Shown: positions 23,687 to 32,992, counted from the stretch's first letter. The stretch is 64,000 nt of DNA from Verrucomicrobium sp. BvORR106 (GCF_000739655.1 NZ_BATR01000069.1:49116-113115), one strand, 5' to 3'. Numbers and translations: made by a program. Notes: generated from the sequence alone by a model not told the origin.

Positions 23687-24196
23687 CTATCTGCCGCTTC
23701 GCACGTAACGGCGGAACTCGAAGCCCTCACCGCGGCCGAGCACCTCCTGCAGGGTGAAATCCGCTTCAAAAGCCGGGAAAAACGCATCGCCTTCATAGGC
23801 CTGGTCGATCCACGTGAGCAAAAGTTCATCGCAGACCGGCAGCAGCGCCTCATAGAGCTGAGCCCCGCCGATGAGGTACACGGGCAGGGCAGGATCCAGA
23901 GCGGGGAGCTGGGCGAGGTCGGCCAGATCCGTGATGATCTCCACGCCGTCTTGAGGTGGCAGAGTGCTGCTGAGGACGATGTTGCGGCGGTTCGGCAGGG
24001 GCTTGCCCAGAGCGGTCACGATGGACTCAAAGGTCTTTCGCCCCATGAGCACGGGATGGCCGGCGGTGGTCTTCTTGAAGAACTTCAAGTCTTCCGGCAG
24101 GTGCCAGGGCAGGGTGCCGTTCCGGCCGATCACGCGGTTCGACGCCATGGCGGCGATGGCGATGAGCGTGAGACCGGGAGGAAGGGGGGAGGACAT
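23687..24196 (-). CDS. folA: dihydrofolate reductase
   Basis: 169 residues, normal DHFR length. The opening LIAIAAMASNRVIGRNGTLP, then WHLPEDLKFFKKTT (Trp31, catalytic acid Asp36) and the NADPH-binding MGRKTFESI, NRRNIVLS and VYLIGGAQLYEAL motifs, are all present. It reduces dihydrofolate to tetrahydrofolate for thymidylate, purine and methionine synthesis, linking it to metH in this window. The ATG at 24196 (MSSPLPPG) was chosen over one 39 bases upstream. No thyA is adjacent. It is divergent from the SGNH-like lipoprotein genes, with 92 bases between. Confidence 0.95.
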   Translation of the reverse strand: MSSPLPPGLTLIAIAAMASNRVIGRNGTLPWHLPEDLKFFKKTTAGHPVLMGRKTFESIVTALGKPLPNRRNIVLSSTLPPQDGVEIITDLADLAQLPALDPALPVYLIGGAQLYEALLPVCDELLLTWIDQAYEGDAFFPAFEADFTLQEVLGRGEGFEFRRYVRSGR

Positions 24197-24288
24197 GGGC
24201 AGAGCGCACTCTAGGAGGGGCTGGGCGGGGTGCAATGTTGCTTTTCCGCTGGTTGCGCGGGGCGGGACTTGCTCCAGAGTGGCACCAG

Positions 24289-25593
24289 ATGATTGCCACC
24301 CGTTTGGGCCTTGTGCTGGTGTTGTTTGCCGTTCAAGGCTGTCGGGAGGCGCGTGTTCCCGGGGCGGAACTGCAGGTGCTGGCGGAGCGTACGGCGGTGT
24401 CCAAGGCCAAGAAGCCCATGGATGTGGTGCCCTATGATGACGCGCTGGTCTGGCACGAGTACCAGGTGAAGAAGGTCTGGTTCGGCGAGTGCAAGGCGGA
24501 CAAGATCCGGGTGGCTCACTGGAGCGTGGCCGGGGCGCAGGAGGTGCCGGTGGAGGAGAAGGTGGGTGATGAACTGGCCCTGAGCCTGCGGCCCTTCGCG
24601 GCCAACTCGGCCCTGCAAGAGGTGGCGCAGAGTGATGACCTGGGCTTTGACGAGGACGTGCCGCGTTTCATCGATCTGGGGCAGACGCTGCGGGTGGACA
24701 AGACTCCCAAGTCCCTGCGACTGGACTACAGCGGCCTGTTTTCTGAGCAGATGACGCTGTACTGGAAGCTGCGCAGCCAGCTCCGGCTGGTGGCGATGGG
24801 GAACTCCCTGGTGACCAAAGGGGTCAACACGCAGCTCTTTTACCCAAGTGAGAATGACCGTACCCCGGTGGCGCTGAACCTGGCTCCGGCTGGCGCCAAC
24901 AACACGCTGCAGTGCCTGATCGTGCGGGAATACGTACTGCCGCTGCCCAAGCTGGAGTGGGTGGTCTGGGGGGTGAGCCCGCGGGCCTTCAATGCGGAGC
25001 GGGTGGATCCCGCGAAGCTGGAGGTCTTCCTGGCCAGTCCGGGGTGGAACTATGACCAGGAGAATGAGGCCAAACTCTGGCCGGCCCCTGCGACAGCTCC
25101 CGTGACGGTGGAGGAGCTGGCGCAGCTCAAGGTGACCAAGTTCGACGCCTGGGGGTGGGAGGGGCGCGATCAGGTCGCCCTGCCCAGCACCAGCAGTGCG
25201 GAGGATCGCCGCGCCTTTATCAAGAAGGAGTTCAAGGAGCCTGATTTCTCCTGGGGCGAGGACCGCTGGCGGGAGTTCGTGGAAACCCTGCGCGCGCTGA
25301 ATGCCAAAGGTGTGAAGGTGCTGCTGGTGACCACGCCCATGCACCCGGTAGTGAAGGAAACGGAGGCCGCGGACCCGGACTGGACGAGCCACGAGGGCAT
25401 GGCGCAGCTCGTGCAGCGGCTGGCGGGCCTGGACCAGGAGCTCCCTCTGAGCTGGTACCGGGACTTCAACCTGGCGGGGCATCACGACTTCGCCCCAGAG
25501 GAATTCTATGACGCCGATCACATGAACCGGGCAGGATCCGTGAAGCTGACCCAGAGGATCGTCGCCTGGCAGGCGACCTGTGTGGCCAAGTGA
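24289..25593 (+). CDS. SGNH-hydrolase-like lipoprotein, first of a tandem pair
   Basis: 434 residues. The lipoprotein signal ends LVLFAVQGC (lipid on Cys18). In the mature part, LVAMGNSLVTKG resembles block I of SGNH/GDSL esterases with GNS for GDS, LAPAGANN block II/III, VLLVTTPMHP a strand before the active site, and YDADHMNRAGSVKLT the D-x-x-H of block V, as in AlgX, DltD and other O-acyl-transfer proteins. It may add or remove acyl groups on a cell-envelope polysaccharide, which is inference. The following gene is a close paralogue 85 bases on, so the pair arose by tandem duplication. Confidence 0.7.
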   Translation: MIATRLGLVLVLFAVQGCREARVPGAELQVLAERTAVSKAKKPMDVVPYDDALVWHEYQVKKVWFGECKADKIRVAHWSVAGAQEVPVEEKVGDELALSLRPFAANSALQEVAQSDDLGFDEDVPRFIDLGQTLRVDKTPKSLRLDYSGLFSEQMTLYWKLRSQLRLVAMGNSLVTKGVNTQLFYPSENDRTPVALNLAPAGANNTLQCLIVREYVLPLPKLEWVVWGVSPRAFNAERVDPAKLEVFLASPGWNYDQENEAKLWPAPATAPVTVEELAQLKVTKFDAWGWEGRDQVALPSTSSAEDRRAFIKKEFKEPDFSWGEDRWREFVETLRALNAKGVKVLLVTTPMHPVVKETEAADPDWTSHEGMAQLVQRLAGLDQELPLSWYRDFNLAGHHDFAPEEFYDADHMNRAGSVKLTQRIVAWQATCVAK

Positions 25594-25678
25594 GCCAGCA
25601 TGTGAGCGCGAATGAGGGGCTGGGGGCTGGCTTGACCGGGCTTGAATGGTGCCCGGGTTTGCTCCAGATTGCCCACCC

Positions 25679-27007
25679 ATGACCCCCCGCTGCATCTGTT
25701 TCCTCTGGCTGCTGACCCTGCTGGTGGGGTGTCGTCAGGAAAAGCCCAAGACGGCGGAACGGGTGCCAGGGGCGGAGTTGCAAGTGGTGGCCACGCGGGT
25801 GGCCATCTCCAAGAAGAAGCTGCCGGCGGACATCCTCCCGTATGATGACTCGCTGGTGTGGCACGAGTACGCGGTGAAGAAAGTGATCTACGGCACGTGT
25901 GATGTGCCGAAAATCCGGGTGGCCCACTGGAGTGTGGCCGCAGCCAAGGCGGTGCCGGTGAATGAGAATCTGGAGGAGGAAGTGACGCTGAACCTCCGGC
26001 CGTTCGCGGAAAAACAAGAGCTGCAAGACGTCAGCCAGAGTGATGACCTGGATGTGACCGAGGATCTGCCCAAGTACCTCGACATGACCCCCCTGCCGAA
26101 GGGGAAGGAGGCCCCGCTGGTACTGCGGGAGGACTATGGCGGCTTTTTCTCTGAGCAGATGCGGCTCTACTGGAAGCTGCGTCCTCAGTTGCGGGTGGTG
26201 GCCATGGGGAACTCCCTTGTGACCAAGGGCATCTCCACGCGCATGTTCTACCGGCAGATCAATCAGGGCACGCCGGTGGCGCTGAACCTGGCCCCGGCCG
26301 GTGCGAACAACGCCATGCAATGTCTGGTGGTGCGGGAGTATGTGCTGCCGCTGCCCAAGCTGGAGTGGGTGGTGTGGGGCGTGAGTCCGCGTGGCTTCAA
26401 TGCGAAGCGGGAGGACCCGCGGAAGTTGTCCGAATTTCTGGCGAGTCCGGGCTGGCACTATGATCAGGAGAACAAGGCCAAGCTCTGGCCGGTGCCTGCC
26501 GCGACCACCCCCGTGACCGTGGATGAGGTGCGCCAGCTGAACGTACACAACTTTGACGACTGGGGCTGGGAAGGGCGCAAGCGCGGCGGCATGCCGGATG
26601 CCACAGAGCCGGAGAAGCTTCACGCGTACATCAACGAGACCTTCAAGACTGCGAACTTCGAGTGGAGCGAGGAGCGCTGGACCGAGTTCGTGGAAACGGT
26701 GAAGGCGCTCAATGCCAAGGGTGTGAAAGTGCTGCTGCTGGTGACCCCCATGCACCCCTGGGTGAAGGACGCGCCCGCGGCGGATCCGGACTGGAGCACG
26801 CACGAGGCCATGATGCAGATGGTGCAGCGTCTGGAGAAGCTGGACCAGGAACTGCCCCTGAGCTGGTTCCAGGACTTTAACAAAGGGGGGAATCATGATT
26901 TCCCGCCCGACGAGTTTTATGATGCGGACCACGTGAACCGCAACGGGTCGTTCAAGCTGACCGGGCGGGTGGTGGAGTGGATGGATTCGGTAAGTGGTAA
27001 GCGGTGA
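25679..27007 (+). CDS. SGNH-hydrolase-like lipoprotein, second of a tandem pair
   Basis: 442 residues, about 60 percent or more identical by eye to the preceding gene across its whole length (shared PGAELQV, PYDD-LVWHEY, SEQM-LYWKLR, MGNSLVTKG, LPLPKLEWVVWGVSPR, DWGWEGR, FYDADH-NR-GS). The lipobox is LLTLLVGC with Cys18. All motifs proposed as catalytic (Ser in GNS, Asp and His in DADHVNRNGS) are kept, so both copies are probably active, while signal peptides and the region 120-150 have diverged. The C-terminal residues SVSGKR overlap the start of a GGTAAGTGGTAAG low-complexity run that leads into repeats. Confidence 0.7.
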   Translation: MTPRCICFLWLLTLLVGCRQEKPKTAERVPGAELQVVATRVAISKKKLPADILPYDDSLVWHEYAVKKVIYGTCDVPKIRVAHWSVAAAKAVPVNENLEEEVTLNLRPFAEKQELQDVSQSDDLDVTEDLPKYLDMTPLPKGKEAPLVLREDYGGFFSEQMRLYWKLRPQLRVVAMGNSLVTKGISTRMFYRQINQGTPVALNLAPAGANNAMQCLVVREYVLPLPKLEWVVWGVSPRGFNAKREDPRKLSEFLASPGWHYDQENKAKLWPVPAATTPVTVDEVRQLNVHNFDDWGWEGRKRGGMPDATEPEKLHAYINETFKTANFEWSEERWTEFVETVKALNAKGVKVLLLVTPMHPWVKDAPAADPDWSTHEAMMQMVQRLEKLDQELPLSWFQDFNKGGNHDFPPDEFYDADHVNRNGSFKLTGRVVEWMDSVSGKR

Positions 27008-27028
27008 GTGGTAGGTTGGTGGGGAAGT

Positions 27029-27106
27029 TGAGGTGTGCCGCAAGCGGCACGTTGAGACGCTGCGCTGGTTGAGACGCAGGCCCGGGGCGGCGGCCGGTTG
27101 AGGCTC
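27029..27106 (+). repeat. family E repeat, copy 1 (GGTTGAGACG module)
   Basis: GTGCCGCAAGCGGCACGTTG, AGACGCTGCGCTGGTTGAGA and a GCCCGGGGCGGCGGCC stretch before the next GGTTGAG. Short hairpins are joined by (C/G)GTTGAGACGC. Confidence 0.8.
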
Positions 27107-27137
27107 CTGCAGGGCGGGATGGGCAGGAGGGAAGTTC

Positions 27138-27181
27138 TCACACGAAGGCACAAAGGCACAAAGGCACAAAGGCACGAAGGG
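27138..27181 (+). repeat. family I tandem repeat
   Basis: TCACACGAAGGCACAAAGGC, then ACAAAGGCACAAAGGCACG: the 10-base unit AAAGGCACAA repeats. Shorter forms lie at 32661 and 42441. Confidence 0.75.
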
Positions 27182-27379
27182 ATGTTGGAGGAGAGCGAAG
27201 TGGGGGATCTGGATGTCGGAGGATGGAGGGATGTGCGAGTGACTCAAGTTGTGCTCCACCTGATCCCGACTTGTCGGGATTTTGGGAGTGCGGCGAGAAT
27301 CGCCGCTTTGGGGAGTCCTGTGTCGGACTGTTGGCGGTGCGGTGGGAGCGGAGTGGGGTTGGGCTTCGTTGATGATTGT

Positions 27380-27460
27380 GAGGGGCTCGAACCTCACAAG
27401 GTGTAGCCAAAGCGGCGGTTCCCGCACGCACTCCATAGCGACTTCGTCGCCAGGTGTTGG
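27380..27460 (+). repeat. family D repeat, copy 3
   Basis: GAGGGGCTCGAACCTCACAA, GGTGTAGCCAAAGCGG, GCACGCACTCC, then AGCGACTTCGTCGCCAGGTG. It differs from copy 4 in the middle hairpin. Confidence 0.75.
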
Positions 27461-27516
27461 GGGCGGTGGGTTTGGGGGAACGTCGAGGGGCTGGTGATGT
27501 CGGGGGGACGTTTGAC

Positions 27517-27568
27517 TGAGGGCTTCTGCAAGATGCAGAAGCCGGCACGCTGGAAGCGTGCGGTCCCC
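27517..27568 (+). repeat. family C repeat, copy 3
   Basis: GGCTTCTGCA-AGA-TGCAGAAGCC, GGCACGC-TGGAA-GCGTGC, GGTCCCC. Confidence 0.85.
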
Positions 27569-27642
27569 ACTGAGATTGAGGCGACGCGGTGATTTCCTGA
27601 AATCGCGCCGGACGCCGGATGGGCTATTACCTGGCGGGCGGT

Positions 27643-29058
27643 TCAGGCAATGATCTCGCGCAGCACCTCGCCATACACGTCTGTGAGGCGGAAGTCGCGA
27701 CCGGCGTAGCGGTAGGTGAGCTGTTCGTGATTGAGGCCCATGAGATGCAGGATGGTGGCGTGCAGATCATGGACGCTGGTGGGCTTCTCCTGGGCGGCGA
27801 AGCCGAGCTCGTCGGTGCTGCCGTGGACGGTGCCGCCTTTGATGCCGCCGCCGGCCATCCAGACGGTGAAGCCATAGTGGTTGTGATCGCGGCCCAGCTT
27901 GGAGGTGCCGCCGCCCATCTCCACGGTGGGGGTGCGGCCAAATTCGCCACCCCAGATGACGAGGGTCTCATCCAGCATGCCACGCTGTTTCAGGTCGCTG
28001 AGCAGGGCGGCAATGGGCTGGTCAATCTCGGCGGCGAGCTTGCGATGGTTCTCCTCGATCTTCTCATGGTTATCCCAGGGCTGGCCTGCGCCGTGCCAAA
28101 GCTGGACGAATCTGACCCCACGCTCCAGCAGGCGGCGGGCGATCAGCGTCTGCCGGCCATGGACGCCATTGCCATAGAGGTCGGTGATGTGTTTGGGCTC
28201 GTGCGAAAGGTCAAAAGCGTCTGCCGCCTCGGTTTGCATGCGGAAGGCGAGCTCAAAGGACTGGATCCGGGCATCAAGCCGGACATCGAGCCGCTCCTGG
28301 CGGTGGGCCTGGTTGATCCGTTGGAGCAGATCCAGTTGCCGACGCTGGACGCCGGCGGTGGCATGAGGACTGCGGATGTTCTCGATGAGGCGGTCCAGTT
28401 CGCGGTGCTGGGTGTCCACATAGGTGCCCTGGTAGATGCCGGGCAGGAAGGCGGACTGCCAGTTCTCCGCGCTCTTGATCGGCTGGCCACCGGGGCACAT
28501 GGCGATGAAGCCCGGGAGGTTCTCATTCTCCGTGCCCAGACCGTACATGAGCCAGGAGCCGAGGCTGGGCCTGGGCTGCACGGAGTCGCCACAGTTCATG
28601 AGCATGAGAGACGGCTCATGGTTGGGCACCTGGGCGTACATGGAGCGGATCACCGCGATGTCATCCATGTGCGCAGCCGTCTTCGCGAAGAGCTCGCTTA
28701 CCTCGATCCCGCTCTGGCCGTAACGCTGGAAGGTGAACGGGGAGGGGAAGGCCGCTCCCGTCTTCCGCTCGGTGAGGCGGGCCTGGGGCAGCGTTTTGCC
28801 CACATACCGCGCCAAAGCGGGCTTGGGGTCAAAGGTGTCCACATGAGAGGGGCCACCGTTGAGGAAGAAATGAATGACGCGTTTGGCCTTGGGTGCGATG
28901 TGACTGAGCTGCCCCGCGCCTGTGCTGGCGACGGCCAGTCGTTCGGGAGAAGCCACCAGCCCCGCCAGTCCCATCATGCCGAAGCCAAGTCCGGAGCGGC
29001 GCAGGAACTCGCGTCGCGAGAGCGGAAGAGGGGGCGTGAGATTCGGGTTCATAGCCAT
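27643..29058 (-). CDS. Tat-exported DUF1501 protein
   Basis: 471 residues. A twin-arginine signal SRREFLRRSGLGFGMMGLAG lies at residues 14-33. The sulfatase/alkaline-phosphatase-like core follows: FFLNGGPSHVDTFDPKP, VIRSMYAQVPNHEPS, LWHGAGQPWDNHEKI, VIWGGEFGRTPTVE and DHNHYGFTVWMAGGGI, with metal-type Asp/His residues as in the family. DUF1501 proteins are abundant in Planctomycetes and Verrucomicrobia, act outside the cytoplasm, and almost always follow a DUF1549/DUF1553 gene, as here, where the start abuts the stop of that gene with no gap (translational coupling). They are thought to serve polysaccharide or sulfated-polymer breakdown. Met at 29052 is an alternative start. Confidence 0.93.
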   Translation of the reverse strand: MAMNPNLTPPLPLSRREFLRRSGLGFGMMGLAGLVASPERLAVASTGAGQLSHIAPKAKRVIHFFLNGGPSHVDTFDPKPALARYVGKTLPQARLTERKTGAAFPSPFTFQRYGQSGIEVSELFAKTAAHMDDIAVIRSMYAQVPNHEPSLMLMNCGDSVQPRPSLGSWLMYGLGTENENLPGFIAMCPGGQPIKSAENWQSAFLPGIYQGTYVDTQHRELDRLIENIRSPHATAGVQRRQLDLLQRINQAHRQERLDVRLDARIQSFELAFRMQTEAADAFDLSHEPKHITDLYGNGVHGRQTLIARRLLERGVRFVQLWHGAGQPWDNHEKIEENHRKLAAEIDQPIAALLSDLKQRGMLDETLVIWGGEFGRTPTVEMGGGTSKLGRDHNHYGFTVWMAGGGIKGGTVHGSTDELGFAAQEKPTSVHDLHATILHLMGLNHEQLTYRYAGRDFRLTDVYGEVLREIIA

Positions 29059-32000
29059 TCAGTCCACAAACATGAATTCATTCGCCAGCATCAGGATCTG
29101 CACGAGCTGGGCCCAGGGATCGAGAGCTCCGTCAGTGGGTTCAGGGAAATCAGCTTCCGCATCCCACACCTGGGCGTCCACATCGCCCCCGGACCCTGCA
29201 CTCCCGGCGGAACGGATGCGGGGTGACCAGAGGAACTGGTCGCTGTTCAGTCCGTTGCCGATGTCCACCACGAAGTCGAGCGTGTCGCCTGCCTTGAGGG
29301 AGAGTCCGTCGAGGTTCATGACCGATTCCGACTGATGCAGGGTGACGGCGCGCAACTGACCCCGGGAGCCCTGGCTGACGAAGGCGCGGATCCCATCACC
29401 GGCCGCCGGCTCGTGTTTCAGGAGGGATTCCACGATGTAGTCGCCATCGGCAGGCGCCGTCCAGCGACGCACCACGGCGTGCTCCTTGTCATTGCCAGGA
29501 TGACCGCCCTCGGGCGTGAGCTGCGCCCACCCCAGCGTGACATCCGGCCAGCGGCTTCCGCCCTGCCAGGCGCGGTCTTTGAGCCGGGGCAGGGCCGTGA
29601 AGTTTTTCATACGCCCCGCTTCTTCATCCCATCCGCCGTAGCCATATTGCCAGGCTTTGGCCGTTTCGCGGATGGCGAGACGCTCTGGCGCTGCGGCATC
29701 ACGCACGTAGTCCAGAGCCACCTGTAGCTCCTCGAACTCAGGGGTTCGCTGATAGAGCAGCGCATAGATCAGGGCAATCCGTTCTGCATCGGTGCGGCAG
29801 GCCTGGACTTCCTTCCGGCTGGCCAGAGCGCGGGCCTGCGCGGCAAGGAAGGGATGATTCATGGCGAACAAGGCCTGCTGGGGCACCGTGGTCTCCGTAC
29901 GCCGGGGAATGGAGAGGTCGGGGTTGGCAAAATCAAAGGTGCGCAAGACCGGAGCAAGGTCCTCGCGATCGACGGTGGCATAGAGGGTGCGCCGGGTGTT
30001 GGACTCGGCGAACAGCTCCTGGGGCCGTCCGCCGACGCTCGCATCCAACTGACCTGCGGCGGTGAGCCACGCATCGCGGGCCTCTTCAAAGCTCAGGCGA
30101 TGCACGTTCATGCGCCAGAGGAGCCGGTTGTCGGCATCACGCTCCTGCGCCACCCGGAGCGCTGCGGGATGCTCCGGTCCTTGCGAGCTTTGTTGATAGG
30201 TGGACGAGAGCATGATGAGCCGGTGCAGCTCCTTAATGCTCCAGCCCCGGTCCATGAAGCGCAGGGCGAGCCAGTCGAGCAGTTCCGGATGACTGGGCGG
30301 TTCCGCCCGCACGCCGAAGTCGCTGGGGGTGGTCACCAGGCCCTGGCCAAAGTGGTGCATCCACACGCGGTTCACCATGACGCGGGCAGTGAGTGGATTG
30401 GCGGGATCGATGATGGCTTGGGCAAGTTCCAACCGGCCGCTGCCACGGGTGAAAAGGCGGGGTGTGTCACCCGAAAGCGCCTGGAGGAACTGGCGGGGGG
30501 CTTCGTCGCCCTTCGTCAGCGGGTTGCCGCGCTTGAAGATGCGCGCGGTGACCGGCTGGGCGCGGTCCTCAAGGATGACGGCATGTGCGGGAGCGTGGGA
30601 GGGCTCCATGAGGACCCGGTCTACCTCGCCCTGAAGCCGCCAGAGCTCCACGACGACATTGTTGGGGAAGAACATCTCAATGTTCGCAATCGCTTCATCC
30701 GGCACCAAGCAGGGCGAGTCCGGCCCATAGAGCACCTGACGGAGTGCTTCCGCAGAGGGATCGGGGAGGGCATTGGCCCCGGGCTGGACTTTCAAGTGGG
30801 CTTGCCATTGCTTCTCGAGATCGGCAAACAGGGTGCCGTAACGCTCCGCCACCTCGACCATGCTCGCAGGCGGTTTTGTGAAGAGCGCGGTCACCAGCGG
30901 ATGCCCTTCGTCTTTGCGGTGAGCCAGCTCGGCGGAAACGGCAGCGGCCTGTTGGGGGAAGTCCGCTGGAGGGAGTTTGGCAAAGGCATGCCAGGCGGTG
31001 AAAATCGGGTCATGGCTCACCCGCGCCTTTTCCAGATGGCGTTGCCAGCGTCGGACCACCACCGGATTGAGGTCCTGCGCATCGAGGAGCTGTCCAAAGG
31101 CCTCCTCGGGATATTTCTCCAGCTCCAGTTGTGCGGTCAGGTGCTGCGAGAGGGTGGCCCGCACGCGAGCAGCCTGTTCATCCCGGCGCAGGCGGAGGGT
31201 CGTCTGAAGCTTGGTTTCCAGAGCGTGGAGCTTCGCGGCGAAGGCCTCATCTCTGGAGGGGGGCGCACTGGGCACGAGCTTCTCGGTGCAGCTCTGGAAA
31301 ACCCCGTAGAGCGCGTAGTAATCCCGCGTGGGGATGGGGTCAAACTTGTGATCATGACACCGGGCGCAGCCCACGGTGAGCCCCAGCGTGCCGCGCATCA
31401 GCACGTCGATGCGGTCGTCGATGATGTCATGAGTGACTCCGAGGAAGCGGCGTCCCAACGTGAGAAAACCCATGGCGGCCAGATGCGGTGAACCCGCGGG
31501 CTCCACTTGGTCTGCAGCAATCTGCCGAAGGAGGAAGCGGTCGTAGCCCATGTCCTCGTTGAGCGCCTTCACCACCCAATCCCGGTAGGGAGCGGCATGG
31601 ACGAAGCGTTTTTCCTCACGGGCATAGACATAACCCTTGGTGTCGGAATAGCGTGCCACATCCAGCCAGTGCCGGGCCCAGTGCTCTCCATAGTGGGGAC
31701 TGGCCAGCAGTCTCTCTATGACACGGGCGTAGGCCTCCGGGGAGTCATCTCCCAAGAAAGCCTCCACCTCGGCGGAGGAGGGGGGCAGACCGGTGAGATC
31801 AAACGTGGCCCGCCGGATGAGCGCCACCTTGCCCGCAGGCGGGGAGGGGGACAGGCCGGCGGCATCCAGCTTCGCCAGGATGAAACGGTCCAGATTGCCC
31901 AGGGCTGCCGTAGGGTGCTTCACCTGCGGCGGAACTTGATGCACCGGCTTACGGTAAGACCAGTACTGCGGCTCCGGTCCGACCTTGGCGGGGGACTTCA

Positions 32001-32433
32001 CCGTGATCTTCGTCGTCTTGCCTTCGCGAGGGTCAGGGGCACCCACGCTGACCCAGGTCCCCACGTCCGCGATCACGGAGGGAGGCAGTTGTGCCTTCTT
32101 CTTCGGCATCTTCAGATGCGGATCTGTGTGGGAGATGGCGGTCAGCAGTAGGCTCGCGGATGGAGCGCCAGGGACGATGGCCGGGCCACTGTCCCCGCCG
32201 CTGAGCAGCCCCTGCCTTGAATCCAACAGCAGTCCGCCCTTGGTCTGGCCAGACTCGGCCGAGTGGCATTCGTAGCAGTGCTCGATGAGCATGGGCCGGA
32301 TCTTCGTCTCAAAGAGAGCCAGCCCCGCGGCATTGTCCTTGGTTGAGGCGTCGGCGTCCGCAGCGTGAATCTGGTCCGCAGATACACTGCCCAGGAGAAG
32401 CAGCAAGCAGGGGCTGATGCGGAGAAGTTTCAT
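29059..32433 (-). CDS. PSCyt1-DUF1549-DUF1553 cytochrome-like protein with inserted beta domain
   Basis: 1124 residues. A signal peptide (residues 1-24) is followed by a PSCyt1 domain with haem motif CYECH (53-57) and KGGLLLDSRQGLLSGGDSGP, then DUF1549 (about 170-380, FILAKLDAAGLSPSPPAGK; HWARHWLDVARYSDTKGY), a helical middle, and DUF1553 (about 690 on, LAQAIIDPANPLTARVMVNR; SSTYQQSS). The usual end of DUF1553 (here LVQILMLANEFMFVD) comes only at the very C-terminus: about 130 residues of a beta-sandwich-like, perhaps carbohydrate-binding, domain (GWAQLTPEGGHPGNDKEHAV; TLDFVVDIGNGLNSDQF) are inserted before it. It is a periplasmic haem protein of unknown redox partner, coupled to the DUF1501 gene. 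Confidence 0.92.
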   Translation of the reverse strand: MKLLRISPCLLLLLGSVSADQIHAADADASTKDNAAGLALFETKIRPMLIEHCYECHSAESGQTKGGLLLDSRQGLLSGGDSGPAIVPGAPSASLLLTAISHTDPHLKMPKKKAQLPPSVIADVGTWVSVGAPDPREGKTTKITVKSPAKVGPEPQYWSYRKPVHQVPPQVKHPTAALGNLDRFILAKLDAAGLSPSPPAGKVALIRRATFDLTGLPPSSAEVEAFLGDDSPEAYARVIERLLASPHYGEHWARHWLDVARYSDTKGYVYAREEKRFVHAAPYRDWVVKALNEDMGYDRFLLRQIAADQVEPAGSPHLAAMGFLTLGRRFLGVTHDIIDDRIDVLMRGTLGLTVGCARCHDHKFDPIPTRDYYALYGVFQSCTEKLVPSAPPSRDEAFAAKLHALETKLQTTLRLRRDEQAARVRATLSQHLTAQLELEKYPEEAFGQLLDAQDLNPVVVRRWQRHLEKARVSHDPIFTAWHAFAKLPPADFPQQAAAVSAELAHRKDEGHPLVTALFTKPPASMVEVAERYGTLFADLEKQWQAHLKVQPGANALPDPSAEALRQVLYGPDSPCLVPDEAIANIEMFFPNNVVVELWRLQGEVDRVLMEPSHAPAHAVILEDRAQPVTARIFKRGNPLTKGDEAPRQFLQALSGDTPRLFTRGSGRLELAQAIIDPANPLTARVMVNRVWMHHFGQGLVTTPSDFGVRAEPPSHPELLDWLALRFMDRGWSIKELHRLIMLSSTYQQSSQGPEHPAALRVAQERDADNRLLWRMNVHRLSFEEARDAWLTAAGQLDASVGGRPQELFAESNTRRTLYATVDREDLAPVLRTFDFANPDLSIPRRTETTVPQQALFAMNHPFLAAQARALASRKEVQACRTDAERIALIYALLYQRTPEFEELQVALDYVRDAAAPERLAIRETAKAWQYGYGGWDEEAGRMKNFTALPRLKDRAWQGGSRWPDVTLGWAQLTPEGGHPGNDKEHAVVRRWTAPADGDYIVESLLKHEPAAGDGIRAFVSQGSRGQLRAVTLHQSESVMNLDGLSLKAGDTLDFVVDIGNGLNSDQFLWSPRIRSAGSAGSGGDVDAQVWDAEADFPEPTDGALDPWAQLVQILMLANEFMFVD

Positions 32434-32515
32434 CGCAGGGGCAGCATGAGATTCTGATCAACCGTTGCGGATGATCATTACGCGATGGGATGCTGGATCC
32501 TTGCTTGGCAGGTGG

Positions 32516-32602
32516 AGGTTGAGACGCTGCGCTGGTTGAGACGCGGCCGCCGGGGCGGCTGCTGGTTGAGACGGCTTCGCCTGGTTGAGACGCTGCGCTG
32601 GG
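32516..32602 (+). repeat. family E repeat, copy 2
   Basis: The linker GGTTGAGACG occurs four times between short hairpins (GCTGCGC, GCGGCCGCCGGGGCGGCTGC, GGCTTCGCC). Confidence 0.8.
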
Positions 32603-32710
32603 GTGGGGAGTGGCGGTAGCGTGGATTGGCGGTTGGTGAGTGGAAAGGGAGGGATGGTCTCGCACGAAGGCACGAAGGATGCATGGGGGCAGTGGGCTTC
32701 GTTGGGAGGG

Positions 32711-32792
32711 GTGAGGGGCTCGAACCTCACCAGGTGTAGCCAAAGCGGTGATGCTCACCGCAGTCCCAAAGCGACTTCGTCGCCAGGTGTTG
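32711..32792 (+). repeat. family D repeat, copy 4
   Basis: GAGGGGCTCGAACCTCACCA, GGTGTAGCCAAAGC, GCGGTGA-TGC-TCACCGC, CAGTCCCAAAGCGACTTCGT, CGCCAGGTGTTGGGGG. Confidence 0.8.
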
Positions 32793-32847
32793 GGGGCGGT
32801 GGGTTTGGGGGAGAGTCGAGGGGCTGGTGAGGTTGGAGGGACGTTTG

Positions 32848-32899
32848 ACTGATGGCTTCTGCAAGATGCAGAAGCCGGCACGCTGGAAGCGCGCGGTCC
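32848..32899 (+). repeat. family C repeat, copy 4
   Basis: GGCTTCTGCA-AGA-TGCAGAAGCC, GGCACGC-TGGAA-GCGCGC, GGTCCTC. It ends about 95 bases before the YiiX-like lipoprotein start. Confidence 0.85.
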
Positions 32900-32992
32900 T
32901 CGAGATTTTGGTTGAGGCGTCGGCAAACGAGGATTGCCTCCATGCTGGCATGGTCTCATACTCTCCGAAAATCAGCCCCCTTTTTGTCGTCT

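Larger units (their letters stand above)
32434..32992. other. repeat-filled gap
   Basis: Holds families E, I, D and C in the same order as the gap at 27.0-27.6 kb, suggesting a composite unit. No gene is supported. Confidence 0.75.
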
